Assembly (NCBI GenBank): GCA_029243025.1
Contig: JAQWSU010000034.1
Coordinates: forward strand, 124,001 to 188,000
Length of the DNA: 64,000 bases
DNA from: Pirellulaceae bacterium
Lineage (GTDB): Bacteria; Planctomycetota; Planctomycetia; Pirellulales; Pirellulaceae
Direction: 5' to 3'
Position 1 is the stretch's first letter. Each line of letters starts with the position of its first letter. The notes beneath the pieces are model-generated. The model worked only from the letters and a program-made list of their open reading frames with translations. It was not told the DNA's origin and did no database searches. Below, piece after piece: positions 43,675 to 54,500 of this stretch. The position numbers and the translations under genes were made by a program.

Positions 43675-44691
43675 ATGCTTGAGGCTCACGACCGAACGAA
43701 CATCCCTAACCCCGATGATCGGCTCGTTTATGACGCCATCGCATCGAAACACGCGTTTCCTTGCCTGGCGATCTCCGTCGAGCTTGGACTCTACGAGGAA
43801 CTGAATCAACAGCCCCTGCCTATCTCGACCATTTCCGAACGCTTGAGAATTTCTCCTCGAGCCACTGAGGCAATCGTCGCAGTGGTAGCCGCCATGGGAT
43901 TTCTACGCGCTGACGAAGATGACTGCTTCACGCTTACCGATGTTTCTCGCACCTATCTTTTGCCAACGAGCCCTTTTTACCGCAACGATCTCACTAACTC
44001 GCAGCTACCGGCCACCAACCAATTACGTGCGGCTTTAAGCTCCCAAGAAGAACCACCTCAACCGTTCGCAGTTAACCTCCAAGAACTCCCGACCGACTGG
44101 CAGCAATCGTTCATGCAAACAATGCATGCAATGACACTTCCCGCTGCGACTGCGGTTGCCCAACATCCGATTTTTAAACAAAGTCGAAATTTACTTGATG
44201 TGGCGGGAGGCACTGGCTCACTATCCATGGCCATTGCCAAATACCATGCTCAGATCCAATGTGAGATCCTCGAACTTGAACCCATTTGTCAGATAGCGAG
44301 AGAGCACATTGCAGCTGCTGAGCTTTCTGCTCGCATTAAAGCCACACCATTCAATATGTTTAATGACCAATGGCCCACGGGTGCTGACACCATTCTGTTC
44401 GGCAACATCTTCCACGACTGGGACTTGGATTCGTGTCGGCTGCTTGCTCGTCGTTCCTTCGACTCATTGAAACCAGGCGGGGCGATTTGCTTACACGAAA
44501 TGCTGCTCAATTCGCAAAAAGATGGGCCACTGACTGTCGCCCTATTTTCCATCGCCATGCTTTTGCACGAGAAGGGGAAACAGTTTACCGCCAACGAACT
44601 CGTGGACCTGTTAACGATTACTGGCTTCACCGACGTCCAAGTCACACCATCCTTCGGCTACTATTCTTTGATAACAGCAACTAAACCGTAG
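43675..44691 (+). CDS. SAM-dependent O-methyltransferase (PF00891-like)
   Basis: A 338-residue protein from ATG 43675, with AAAGG upstream; a longer frame to 43612 has no merit. The N-terminal helical dimerisation domain (LVYDAIASKHAFPCLAISV) with a winged-helix stretch (ISTISERLRISPRATEAI) is followed by the SAM site LLDVAGGTGSLSMA near residue 165. The catalytic-type histidine sits in LFGNIFHDWDLDSC, and LKPGGAICLHEMLLNS follows. This family methylates hydroxyl groups of small molecules in secondary metabolism. No other biosynthetic gene is nearby, so the substrate is unknown. Confidence 0.88.
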   Translation: MLEAHDRTNIPNPDDRLVYDAIASKHAFPCLAISVELGLYEELNQQPLPISTISERLRISPRATEAIVAVVAAMGFLRADEDDCFTLTDVSRTYLLPTSPFYRNDLTNSQLPATNQLRAALSSQEEPPQPFAVNLQELPTDWQQSFMQTMHAMTLPAATAVAQHPIFKQSRNLLDVAGGTGSLSMAIAKYHAQIQCEILELEPICQIAREHIAAAELSARIKATPFNMFNDQWPTGADTILFGNIFHDWDLDSCRLLARRSFDSLKPGGAICLHEMLLNSQKDGPLTVALFSIAMLLHEKGKQFTANELVDLLTITGFTDVQVTPSFGYYSLITATKP

Positions 44692-44865
44692 GCTCATTCT
44701 CAGGTCATTGGCGTACCTGGGGTTAAGAAACAACCTCCGCTTCGGGCGTCGGCACGGTCGTCTTCCTCATTGCCCCCAGGAAACGTTAGCATGCAGAAAT
44801 CACCTGAAGTGACATCAATGCCACCCGCATTCCAGCCAGGCGACGATCGAACTCCTCGGACACCG

Positions 44866-45057
44866 TCAGTCCCGTTCGATCGCTGCCAACCGCAGGGCTT
44901 CGGCCAAGCGCAACGACTCTTCCGAATCGAGTAAGATTTCTACGTCGCCCCCCTTCTCTAACGTCACCACCAGCGAAGATTGGCTTTCAAGCCGGTAAAC
45001 CAAAATAGAATCGCAACCAATATCAATCCGATCAATAACCTGTCGTTCCTCTTCCAT
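44866..45057 (-). CDS. Small protein of unknown function
   Basis: A 63-residue acidic protein from ATG 45057 (MEEERQVIDRIDIGCDSIL). Frames further upstream add residues without features. The predicted beta strands SLVVTLEKGGDVEILLDSEE and a helix (LRLAEALRLAAIERD) give a plausible fold. No motif. Planctomycete genomes carry many such short conserved proteins. Moderate to low certainty. Confidence 0.5.
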   Translation of the reverse strand: MEEERQVIDRIDIGCDSILVYRLESQSSLVVTLEKGGDVEILLDSEESLRLAEALRLAAIERD

Positions 45058-45656
45058 CCCTTGGCTCCCCAACGCAAAAACAGAATATCGTCTCAATCAA
45101 TATTTCCGCCCCGCTTTCGCTTCATCGCAAAAGTTAATTTTGCTGTGCGGAAGCAGATTCAGTCTACCCAAAAAGCCCCCCCTCATCAGATTCCATCCTA
45201 TCTGCCCCTGGCCAACCGCATCGATCACCAGCAGCCACTCAGTCTCCCGTAGCCATTTTTTGAATCAACGGCCCACGCCACTTCTTGTCATCTTTTCATA
45301 AAATGATGACAGCGGCTCCCAATAGGCCCGCCGAACTCGTCTCACCCAGCGGATTATTTCTTGAGAAAGATCGTCAATCGCTGACCGCCGTTTGTTTAAG
45401 AATCCGTCCACGTAAGGAGTTCATGACGGGGAAACCTCGACTCGACCTATCTTTCGTCAGCAAGTTTTCATTCGCGACGAGCAGCCTGCGCATCTGTCAT
45501 CCCGTAGATCACACAGTCGTATCCTGCTAAAACCCATACTGACCAGCCCCCAACACCCTCAAACTCAACAGCCCAGCGTTGCAATCATCATGCCGGCGTC
45601 GTCCACTCAACCTCCCCTGCTGATCAATTGTTTCAGATCGCTACGCTTGCCCCCCA
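45058..45656. other. Intergenic region with a hairpin
   Basis: About 600 bases. A hairpin has stem gtcatc (45287-45292) and gatgac (45305-45310), with three further A-T pairs beyond one mismatch. No credible gene was found. Confidence 0.5.
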
Positions 45657-46277
45657 ATGCCCTTGAACACTATTCCATTTGATTATAAATCGATCGCAAT
45701 TCCACCTGAGATCACTCAGTTTTTGAATTCCGTCGACGATCTTGTCGAATCCCATCGAGTGAACACCGCCAAACGTTTTCGCGGTTTTGTTCCCAGCGAT
45801 TATCCGGATCTTTACCAATGCCTTAAAGCCATCCACGCTTCGGACCTAACCTGCGGCAATCGCTTCTGCGAATGGGGAAGCGGAATCAGCGTGGTAACTT
45901 CGCTTGCTGCCATGATCGGTTTTGAATCTTACGGAATCGAATACGACACAACTCTGTGCGACGTGGCAGCACAGATTCACCAAGGCTTGCAGGTCCCCGT
46001 AAACATCGTCAATGGAAGTTTTATTCCTGAAGGTGTTGACGATCTAATCGACAAAGCATTTTCCGAACAGGAAGGTGAACTGGCACTTCACACAGAACCC
46101 GACAGTGCGTATGACGAAATTGGTTACGAGATCGAAGATTTCGATCTTATTTTTGCCTACCCATGGCCAAACGACGTCGCACTTATTCACAATCTGTTCG
46201 AGCGTCGTGCCGCACAGGGTGCGTTGCTCTTAATCTATTACGAAACCGATTTGATCGACCTGCATCGCAAAGCGTAA
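45657..46277 (+). CDS. Class I SAM-dependent methyltransferase-like protein
   Basis: A 206-residue protein. FCEWGSGISVVTSLAAMIG near residue 80 resembles the SAM-binding glycine-rich loop, and GIEYDTTLCDVAAQIH after it contains the acidic residue of motif II. FDLIFAYPWPNDVALIHNLFERRAAQG gives the following strand and ALLLIYYETDLIDL the next. No catalytic motif specific to a substrate was seen. No ribosome site precedes the ATG. Substrate unknown; it may bind SAM or a related cofactor. Confidence 0.65.
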   Translation: MPLNTIPFDYKSIAIPPEITQFLNSVDDLVESHRVNTAKRFRGFVPSDYPDLYQCLKAIHASDLTCGNRFCEWGSGISVVTSLAAMIGFESYGIEYDTTLCDVAAQIHQGLQVPVNIVNGSFIPEGVDDLIDKAFSEQEGELALHTEPDSAYDEIGYEIEDFDLIFAYPWPNDVALIHNLFERRAAQGALLLIYYETDLIDLHRKA

Positions 46278-46861
46278 CTCATCGGATCGGCACACCTCGC
46301 GAAAGGCAGACCGGCGACATCAATATCTCGTCTTTAACAACTCAACCAACGATTGCTATCCGGCAACAGACGTCAAAAATTGATACAACTCGTTACACCA
46401 TTGGCAGCAAGAAGACGAATTTAGAACGGTATAATCGAAAGGGACCTCGATACTCTACCGGCAAGGTAGCCATTTGACCCCGACACGATCTAACCACCGT
46501 CAATCACGTCAAACTTCTGTCTCCGCTCGAATTAACCGCTCGAATTAACCGCTCCATGATTGGTGGCTGATTAAGCCATTCGCAGCACCACCACCGGCTG
46601 ATCACCTACTCGGCCGATCTTTTGATCCCGAAGTCTTACGAAACCAAAACCGCCTTATCGAAAGGTCGATTCGGAGACGAATAAGTCACCCTTCCAAAAA
46701 CATTTTGGTTTTGCTGTGATAAAAGGGCTTCTTCAACGAAACACAATCCAGAGCACAACACAATCGCATCTTGGCACTTTTACGTAGCAATTAATGCGTC
46801 GAACCACGTTTATCGAGATTTAAATTTCATCATCGATTTTTCTGGCGACCACTTCTAGCAA
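46278..46861. other. Intergenic region with tandem repeat and -10-like box
   Basis: About 580 bases. It contains a 13-bp tandem repeat (46525-46555) and a TATAAT at 46430-46435 without a good -35 partner. Two start-less frames run into the next gene's frame; one carries TAG 46856-46858 just before the signal-peptide-like sequence of that gene. Confidence 0.45.
46525..46555. repeat. 13-bp direct tandem repeat
   Basis: The unit cgctcgaattaac occurs twice head to tail at 46525-46550 and a partial third copy follows to 46555. It is too short for CRISPR and has no known function. Confidence 0.55.
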
Positions 46862-48640
46862 ACGCAAAAACTTATCATTTCACTCATTTTCGGCCTACTT
46901 TTTGGCAACATCGGCTGCGCTCAAACGTCACCGACTGACGACAAGAAAAGCCAAGATTCTGCCGATCAATCCGCTCCAACTTTCGTCGATATCACGACGG
47001 CGGACTGGGCTTCTTACAATCATGGTGTGAAGGGATGGCGTTTCAATTCCGCAGAGAAGTCGTTGAATGCTAAAAACGCGTCACAACTCATTGAGAAATG
47101 GCGTTTTCCTCCCAAAAATGCCGGGGGGATCGTGGGTGCCATTCACGGGACTCCCAGCGTGGTGAACGGATATGTCTATTTTGGCACAGCAACCTATCCA
47201 GCATTTTATAAATTGAAACCAAATGGTTCGCTTGAATGGGTCTACCACCTGAAAACCGCATCCAGCTCTAGTTCATTGCCCAAGGGCGGACGAAATACGA
47301 TTGATGCAGAGAATGGGATTCTTACCTCCCCGTTGGTGACCGACACAACTGTCTTTTTCGGCAATTCGGCGGGTGTCTTTTATGCCCTCGATCGAAAGAC
47401 AGGCAAAGAGCGTTGGAAAGTCGACACACGCAAACCGGGCTTCCCCAATCATCACAAGATCAACATCTTCAATGCGTCAGCCATCCTCGCGGATGGAAAA
47501 GTGATTGTCGGAGGGGGGGGATATGAGCACCCGTATCCGCTTGACCCCAACTACCCGTGCTGCACCGGGCGCGGCTTTGTTGTGGCTTTTGATCCTGATA
47601 CGGGCGACGTCGTTTGGAAATATGAGGTAGGCGAACAGCCCGAGAAATTCCCAGAACCGATTGCGATTGTGGATTCGAAGGGAAAGCACATTTATCAGTA
47701 CGGTCCCTCGACCAGTTCTGTCTGGTCCACCCCATCTTACGACCAAGCAACCGAAACCATTTTCTTTGGAACGGACGTCCATAATTCACCGCGGCGGCCG
47801 ACCAAGGACAATCCGCGCTTGTATACCAAGTATTCCGCAGCGGTAATCGCAGTCGACGCAAAGACAGGCAAAGAAAAATGGGTAACCCAAATCAACAAAG
47901 GCGATATCTACAACTCCGCCATGTCCGGCTACGATCCGGAAACGGGCCGTTACAAAGATTGTTCGATCGGTGACACCCCCAAAATCTATTCGATTAAGTC
48001 GCAAGGAAAAAACGTCAAGGTTGTTGGGGTGGGTTGCAAAAATGGCGGCTTTTACACTTTGCGAGCAAGCGACGGCAAACGACTCGCAAACACGCCAGTG
48101 TTTCAAGGTAAGCCGAAGTATCCACTTGATCCAAAACCTGATCCACGCATGATTGCCTTGCCAAGCCCAATCGGTGGCATCCAAACGGGCTGCGCTACCG
48201 ACGGCCAAATGGTGGTAACCAATGGTATCGACTGGCTAATGATGAATACCAATCGGCCCGATTCGCCTGAGGGAGGCCGTGTCGTGAGCCTCACAGCGGA
48301 TCTTGCCGAGGAAAACTGGCGTCACAATCGCCCTAAAATCCGTTCATTCTTTTACAAGGGCGGTGACCCCGTCGGATCAGGAGTCGCTCTCGGTGGGGGA
48401 GTTGCTTGCTTCACGACGACGATCTCGAAATCGCTCGTGTTCCTCAACGCAGGAACGGGAAAGGTGCTCAAACAAATCTCCATCGGAACGGTGTGGAGCG
48501 GCCCCTCCATATCGCGTGGGCGAGTCTACGTCGGCACCGGCAGCATTCTTTTTCTCGGCACCGAATTAAAAGGCACACTTTACAGCTTTGGCTTACCGGG
48601 GGATGATGAGATTTCACAAATGGGCAGTGGCAACGAATGA
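46862..48640 (+). CDS. Secreted PQQ-type propeller protein; start codon anomalous
   Basis: The conserved body begins at about 47020, but the same frame runs up to 46862 and reads QKLIISLIFGLLFGNIGC, a clear signal or lipoprotein leader, directly preceded by ACG 46862 rather than ATG. No ATG, GTG or TTG occurs in frame between TAG 46856 and GTG 47027. Either ACG is used, a start ATG was lost by transition, or translation begins at GTG 47027 without a leader. The propeller contains repeated blades (GKERWKVDTRKP, GDVVWKYEVGE, GKEKWVTQINKG) and the adjacent cysteines of NYPCCTGRG, a vicinal pair seen in quinoprotein alcohol dehydrogenases. It may be a PQQ-dependent dehydrogenase; substrate unknown. 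Confidence 0.82.
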   Translation, partial: TQKLIISLIFGLLFGNIGCAQTSPTDDKKSQDSADQSAPTFVDITTADWASYNHGVKGWRFNSAEKSLNAKNASQLIEKWRFPPKNAGGIVGAIHGTPSVVNGYVYFGTATYPAFYKLKPNGSLEWVYHLKTASSSSSLPKGGRNTIDAENGILTSPLVTDTTVFFGNSAGVFYALDRKTGKERWKVDTRKPGFPNHHKINIFNASAILADGKVIVGGGGYEHPYPLDPNYPCCTGRGFVVAFDPDTGDVVWKYEVGEQPEKFPEPIAIVDSKGKHIYQYGPSTSSVWSTPSYDQATETIFFGTDVHNSPRRPTKDNPRLYTKYSAAVIAVDAKTGKEKWVTQINKGDIYNSAMSGYDPETGRYKDCSIGDTPKIYSIKSQGKNVKVVGVGCKNGGFYTLRASDGKRLANTPVFQGKPKYPLDPKPDPRMIALPSPIGGIQTGCATDGQMVVTNGIDWLMMNTNRPDSPEGGRVVSLTADLAEENWRHNRPKIRSFFYKGGDPVGSGVALGGGVACFTTTISKSLVFLNAGTGKVLKQISIGTVWSGPSISRGRVYVGTGSILFLGTELKGTLYSFGLPGDDEISQMGSGNE

Positions 48641-48721
48641 GCAGTCGGCCAGAGACGCCCCAAAATCTAGCCAGACCAAGTCGAGCTGGGCTTCAAACAC
48701 GGAAATACTGGCACGAACCGT

Positions 48722-49999
48722 CTAGCGAGCTGTTCCCAACTTGGCCAGATCCAGAAAAACAATGCAAGATGGATTGCCCACAGCGCCATATTGGCCAGTG
48801 AACCTTAGCTTTCCCGTTTCACGGTTCACCCGAAATACAGCAACGTTATCGGCCCGCTGGTTGCAACTGTAGAGAAACCTTCCTGTCGGGTCAAAATTGA
48901 AGCTACGAGGATAATCCCCTCGGGTCCACTCTTCTCCGACATAACTCAATTCGCCATTCTCTCCAATGGAAAAAATACCAATACTGTCGTGAAGTCGATT
49001 CCCGACATAGACGAAACGTCCATCTGCTGACACGAGGATTTCAGAGCAAAAATTGCTTCCAACAAATTCGGGTGGAAGAGTCGAAATTGTCTGCCGTGGC
49101 GTCAGTTTCCCCTTCGCGGCATCATAGTCAAACAAGACCACGGTCGACCCTTCCTCTTGAATCGAATAAAACCAGCGGCGGTTCGGATGGAAATAAAAAT
49201 GTCTCGGCCCATCCCCCGGTGGCAACGAAACGGACGATGGATCATTCGGGACTAGCGTTCCCTGTTTGTCATCAAACTTCCAGACAAAGATGCGATCCAG
49301 CCCCAAGTCAACGTGCAGAACGAAACGCCCAGCCGGATCAGATTCGATCATATGGGCGTGAGTCCGATCATGTCCACTAAACGCAAAGCTTCCCTGAGGG
49401 GCGTGGGTAGCGCGGGTAGGACCGATTTCCCCGGCATCGGTTTTGACATCCGTCGCATCACCCAATCGACCATCAGAACGAATTGGCAACACCGCAACAG
49501 AACCGCCAAAATAATTGGCAACCAATAAGTACCGGCCCGATGGATGAATACTCACATAAGTTGGGCCAGCTCCGCCCGAAGGCACCGTATTAAGCTGCCT
49601 CAACTGTCCATTGGCAGGATTGATTGCAAAAGCGCTGACGGTTCCTTCCTTGCCCTTGCCCACCCGGTCTGTCTCGTTCGCCGAATACAAACGGGTGCCA
49701 GCCGCATTCACAACCAGACTACTCGGGCTCGTCCCTAAATCAAAAGTACCCACGGCTTTCATAGCGCCCGTCTTTCGATTCACCTCAAAAAGATGAATTC
49801 CGCGTCCATTTCCAGGCGGCAAATCCACCTGGGTGGGCAAGACATCTCCCAACGGTGAACTAAAGGTCCCCACATAGGCCAACAGCGGTCGATCTTTGGT
49901 CTGATCCTGTGCAAAAAGCGCATTGGCAAATAAAGCCGTCGCTACCGAGGCGGCGGAGACCTGAAGAAAGGTCCGCCGGGTAAGGTCATGAAAAGTCAT
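48722..49999 (-). CDS. Tat-exported lactonase-family beta-propeller (PF10282)
   Basis: A 425-residue protein with a Tat signal (LTRRTFLQVSAASVATALF). The mature part is a seven-bladed propeller: AYVGTFSSPLGD, GTSPSSLVVNAAGTRLYSANE, GPTYVSIHPSGRYLLVANY, GDGPRHFYFHPNRRWFYSI, DYPRSFNFDPTGRFLYSCNQ. This is the pattern of the 6-phosphogluconolactonase-like lactonase family. An exported member cannot act on cytoplasmic 6-phosphogluconolactone, so the true substrate is likely another extracellular lactone. Single-gene unit. Confidence 0.92.
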   Translation of the reverse strand: MTFHDLTRRTFLQVSAASVATALFANALFAQDQTKDRPLLAYVGTFSSPLGDVLPTQVDLPPGNGRGIHLFEVNRKTGAMKAVGTFDLGTSPSSLVVNAAGTRLYSANETDRVGKGKEGTVSAFAINPANGQLRQLNTVPSGGAGPTYVSIHPSGRYLLVANYFGGSVAVLPIRSDGRLGDATDVKTDAGEIGPTRATHAPQGSFAFSGHDRTHAHMIESDPAGRFVLHVDLGLDRIFVWKFDDKQGTLVPNDPSSVSLPPGDGPRHFYFHPNRRWFYSIQEEGSTVVLFDYDAAKGKLTPRQTISTLPPEFVGSNFCSEILVSADGRFVYVGNRLHDSIGIFSIGENGELSYVGEEWTRGDYPRSFNFDPTGRFLYSCNQRADNVAVFRVNRETGKLRFTGQYGAVGNPSCIVFLDLAKLGTAR

Positions 50000-50168
50000 A
50001 GTCAGAAAATATCAATTCGGGAATGGGATCAAAAGGGTGAAGTCTCATCAGAGATCGCGAGCTATAGCTTAGTAGGTAGCGATCCGAGATGCGACTTTTT
50101 GTTTATCCATTTCTTAATTTCGGGCATTCGCCCGTAATCAATCAGGGTCGGACAGAATCGCCCACAAG

Positions 50169-51536
50169 CTAAATCTCAGCTAATGGTTTTCGGGCATCCC
50201 CAAACTGTTCACGACGGACTCCCATTTTTTTCATCAACGAAAGATAGAGACTGCAAGCGCGACGATGTTCATCACCGGACTCCAGAAAGTCCAACACGCG
50301 TCCTGTTTTCAAACTGCCCCCGCCCTTACCAGCAAGCAACATTGGCATTTGGTCTGCTTCATGCTTGTCGCCATCAAACAAGTTGGAGCAACATAATAAG
50401 AGGCTATTATCTAACATCGATCTTCCACCTTCCTCCACCCCTTGAAGACGCTCCAATAAATAAGCAAATTGCTGGACATGAAATTGGTTGGTTTTTAAGT
50501 ACATCGCTTCCTTTTTTGGATCCTGACCATTATGAGTCAGATCCAAATGCAAGCTTCCTTCCACTCCGTCCAAAAAGCCAAAATTCATTTGCGACAGATC
50601 GTTGTTCAGCATGCACGTTGCGATCCGCGTCTTATCCATCTGAAAGGCGAGCACGATTAAATCGAGCATCAGCTTCATATGAGTGGGTACATCCTGCGGG
50701 AGCGTATCGGCTGGCCGCTTCATATTCGGTTCCGCCAAAGAGGGTCGCCAGCCTTCCAGTCGCCGATCCTGCTGAGCGCGTCCGAGACGCATTTCGATAT
50801 CACGAATCGATTCGAGAAATTCCCCAAATTTATGTCGATCTGTAGAAGTCAGCTCGTTATTTAGCGCCTTTGCATCTGCCAAGACGTGGTCAAGCACGCT
50901 TCTGTCCGTTCGTCTTCCTTCCACATCACCGACGAGCAAATCAAACACGCGAGCTGGATAGATTTCCTTTGTCGTCGGTTTGGTTTCCGACGTCCATGAG
51001 ATCGACGATCCATAAAGCATTGACAAACCGTCCTCAAGCCGCAATTCCGTGGGTTCAACACCCAACACGAGGCTCTTTACGGGTGTCTGGCGTCCGATTT
51101 CGTCCGCCATTACCTGGTCCATTGTGCGACCACAACGAATATCGTTTTGTTCGGTACTGACCCATCCGCCTGAGAGCAGATTGGGAATACGACCTAGATG
51201 GGCGCTCTTATGATTCCTCGCCTGTTCGTTGAACAGGCCGCGTAAAAAAATCAGCTCCTCGGTGTGCGGTTGCAGCGATTGTAGACCGGGCCCAAGCTGC
51301 ATTTCAGCACCCTGACCTTTCGCCCACCAATGAGCCGGCTCCACTCCGTTAGAAAAAAAGACACAGGCGAATCGAACGGGAGGCTGATAAGCTGCTTCCG
51401 AGGGAGCACGTTTGCCTGATTCTTCGCCCCGCACCGGGAGTGATTCAAACCAGGGCAAGGCCAGCGTCAGGCCAGCGCTTCGCAAGAAGGCGCGGCGGCA
51501 AGGCTTCCCTGAATGTTGGCTATTTACTAATCCCAT
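50169..51536 (-). CDS. DUF1552 family protein (divergent histidine motif)
   Basis: A 455-residue protein with a Tat-like signal ([17 protein letters not shown]). Family marks are [13 protein letters not shown] and [18 protein letters not shown]. The expected HxxSHH-type segment reads [16 protein letters not shown] and lacks the HH doublet seen in its two paralogues, so metal-binding may differ. It overlaps the end of the upstream DUF1592 gene by 17 bases and is the last gene of the operon. Confidence 0.92.
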   Translation of the reverse strand: MGLVNSQHSGKPCRRAFLRSAGLTLALPWFESLPVRGEESGKRAPSEAAYQPPVRFACVFFSNGVEPAHWWAKGQGAEMQLGPGLQSLQPHTEELIFLRGLFNEQARNHKSAHLGRIPNLLSGGWVSTEQNDIRCGRTMDQVMADEIGRQTPVKSLVLGVEPTELRLEDGLSMLYGSSISWTSETKPTTKEIYPARVFDLLVGDVEGRRTDRSVLDHVLADAKALNNELTSTDRHKFGEFLESIRDIEMRLGRAQQDRRLEGWRPSLAEPNMKRPADTLPQDVPTHMKLMLDLIVLAFQMDKTRIATCMLNNDLSQMNFGFLDGVEGSLHLDLTHNGQDPKKEAMYLKTNQFHVQQFAYLLERLQGVEEGGRSMLDNSLLLCCSNLFDGDKHEADQMPMLLAGKGGGSLKTGRVLDFLESGDEHRRACSLYLSLMKKMGVRREQFGDARKPLAEI

Positions 51537-54500
51537 GCTTTGCTCCCACCGCTACTGGCACTACCGCAGCACGTTTCGTACGAAACTGCTTGCTGGTCAC
51601 AATGCGCGTCGCCAAATCGGCCACGGTTGCTTCGGCCGCAAGATCCTCCATGAGCCGCTGAATCAATCGCCGATCGGAAAGAATTTCGGCTCGCCCCAAG
51701 CCATAGCCTACCAATTTTGAAGCAAGTGTTCGATGAAACTTTGGCAACTCTGACCGCAAATAGCTCTTCAGACCAATCAAACCGTCAATTCTGCTTCCAT
51801 CGCCCATTCGTCCCACCTCATCAATTGGTTGTCCGTCCCGATATTGATCGCGCCATCGGCCGATGGGATCAAAGTTTTCCAACGCGAACCCAAGTGGATC
51901 AATTCGCGCGTGACAACTCATACACGATGCCTCTTGCCGATGCATTTCTAATCGCTCACGAACTGTTCGCCCATCGCCCAACACATCATCAGCAGGAATG
52001 GACCCCACATCATCAGGTGGTGGCGGCACCGGGGTACCTAGCACTCGCCTCAGAATCCAGTCTCCCCGCTTGACAGCGCTCGTTCGCAACGGAGCGGAGG
52101 TCGTGGCATGAATCGCGCCAAGCCCTAACAGTCCTCCCCGACGAAGCATTCCCAGATCAGAAATTCGCTCTAGCTCGTCGCCAAGTTGACTCGTTCGTTT
52201 CGAGGCTGCCCCATAATGCAGAGCCAAAGACTGATTCCAATGAGCGTAATCCGCAAATAGAATCTCATCACATGGACGTTCTTCCCGCACCAAATACTCG
52301 AAAAACGCGACGGCTTCTTCGTACAACGATCTCTTCAGCCGTTCATCAAATTCCGGAAACCGTTTGAGATCGATGCCTCTAAAATCATCGAATCGATAAA
52401 AGCCAAACCATTGGCCAAAAAACTCAGTCGCAAAACGCCTTGCTTTCGGATCACCCAACATACGTCTCACCTGCCGCGTCAATTCCTGTTGATCCAACCG
52501 ATCTTGTTTCGCCAGACGCCGCAATTCTTCATCCGGTGACGAGGACCAAAGGAAGAAACTAAGCCGGCTCGCCAATTCCCACGCGTCGAGCGTAATCAAA
52601 TCAGGATCGGCCGAAGCGCGTTCAATTCGATACAAGAATTCGGGTGCCATTAAAATCCGCACGAGCAGGGAACGTACGGCTTCTGAATGGCTCATCATCT
52701 CAGACTGTCGCATTTCGCGATAAAATTCATGCAGCAACTTCCTGTCGGTTTCATCCAATTGTCGTCGCCAAGCTAACTGCGCAAACAAGACGGCCTGATC
52801 AACATGGCTTGGAGAAGCATCTTGCGTCACACGAGATGCTTCCTGATAACTATCGACCAGTCGCCGCGCAATGGAGCGTGACGCTACGGGGAGCTTCGAA
52901 ATCCATTCGGGTGTGATCTCACCGATCTTCTTTTCGTCGACGGAATCCAGGTTTTCTCCTAACCCATTTTTCCGAATGAGAAAAGCGAAATATCGGTCAT
53001 GGTAATCGAAGGACAACAACAGATCGCACCAAGCCTGATCCAACCGCTCTTTAATTGCGTCATCAAGCATCTTATCGACAAGAAATTGATCATCACGATG
53101 ATATTTAATCGAGTAATGAAAATCATTGCGTTCAGGGTGGTTGTAATCGTTCTCGTAGGGTGCCGGAATGGGGTCACGATCGGAGGGAGCGGGTTCTCGG
53201 TGCGAGATGTCGGGAAGTGTCGTCGCAAATTCACGAAGGCCGGCCTTCCACATCGTAAAGCCTGCTCCCTCAGAACGACCCAAAATTGCCGACAGCTGTC
53301 CTTGATCCGCCGCAGTCACTCCCAGCGCTGAGCCATCTCGAACAGTGCAACGCACGACCGCCTGCGGGGATATCTCGGTTTTCAACATCGCCTTCACAGA
53401 CAAATTTGCGCTGACAGCCCCTGGCGGAATCACCAATTCGATCTCAAGATCTGAATTTCCGGTCATTAACAAATCATGTTCTGCCAGATTGACTCGCGCC
53501 TCTTGGTTGCCAATCGGCTGCTGATTGGCAACACGTTCGCTGCCGAACAAGGCTTTTGTTTCATCCCCATTTGGCAACAAGGAATTCAACGGCACCGCCG
53601 GCATCATTTCACCTTGCTGATCACGAAATTGGACGGTAGGCGAACTCCATACAATTAAACTATTTTCAATTGGCTGCTCGGTCGCTGGCCGCGTAATAAA
53701 CTGGACGGACGCTCGCTCTGCATCTTCCTGCCACATCAGACGAATGTCAAAAAGGGCTTCGGAATCGAGCTGAATGGAATCAACACTCAACAAGAGGGCA
53801 TCTTCGTTATCCGACACCCTGCTCGCCAATCTTGTTTGCCAGCTTCTCAAAAGCTCGGCCATTTTCTGGCAATCACGTCGAGCTTGATTTCGAATTTCGA
53901 TTTTGGCGGCCGCATCAGAAAAGTGATTTGGAACTGGCAACGAACGATAAGCGGCACTAATCTCCGAGAGGGGAAACGCCACATCCGACCGATTGAGCAG
54001 TTGCCAGATGTGATCCACAAAACGAGCACTCACGTCCTCTTGTTGAGCCAAATCATGCAGTGTCTGTTGAGCATTTCCAAGCTGATTTCGATGCTGAAAC
54101 TGCCAGGCGACAAAAAAGGCACGCGGATAGAGTTCAAGCCCAAACGGTTCGCCCCCTTCTCCTGCCGCTGAGCGGAATCCGTATTGACGATAAATGGCCT
54201 GAATACGAGTGATCGCTGATAACTCAAGCCCCGTCTTACCCGGCGCATCAAAGAAGCCCAATGGACCGGCGCCAATCACCGCTCGCCCTGCGACCAACTT
54301 GGCTGCTTCCAGATAGCGTTCCAGTGTTGAATCTTGTACAAACTGGACATCACCAACATTCGAAAACCCTTCGCCACCGACCGCATCACCGCTCAAGACA
54401 GAGTTTAAATTCAGCTCCATTCCAGTCAGATCAGTCATCACATAGGCGTACTCGGCACTGGTTAGCCTTCGGATCGCAACAGGCCCGGGATCACCTGCCT

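Noticed and set aside
46525-46555. CRISPR-like repeat
   Set aside because: The unit is 13 bases, copies are adjacent without spacers, and no cas gene is present.
46794-46861. ATG 46794 as start of the PQQ gene
   Set aside because: It is in a different reading frame from the leader and the propeller.
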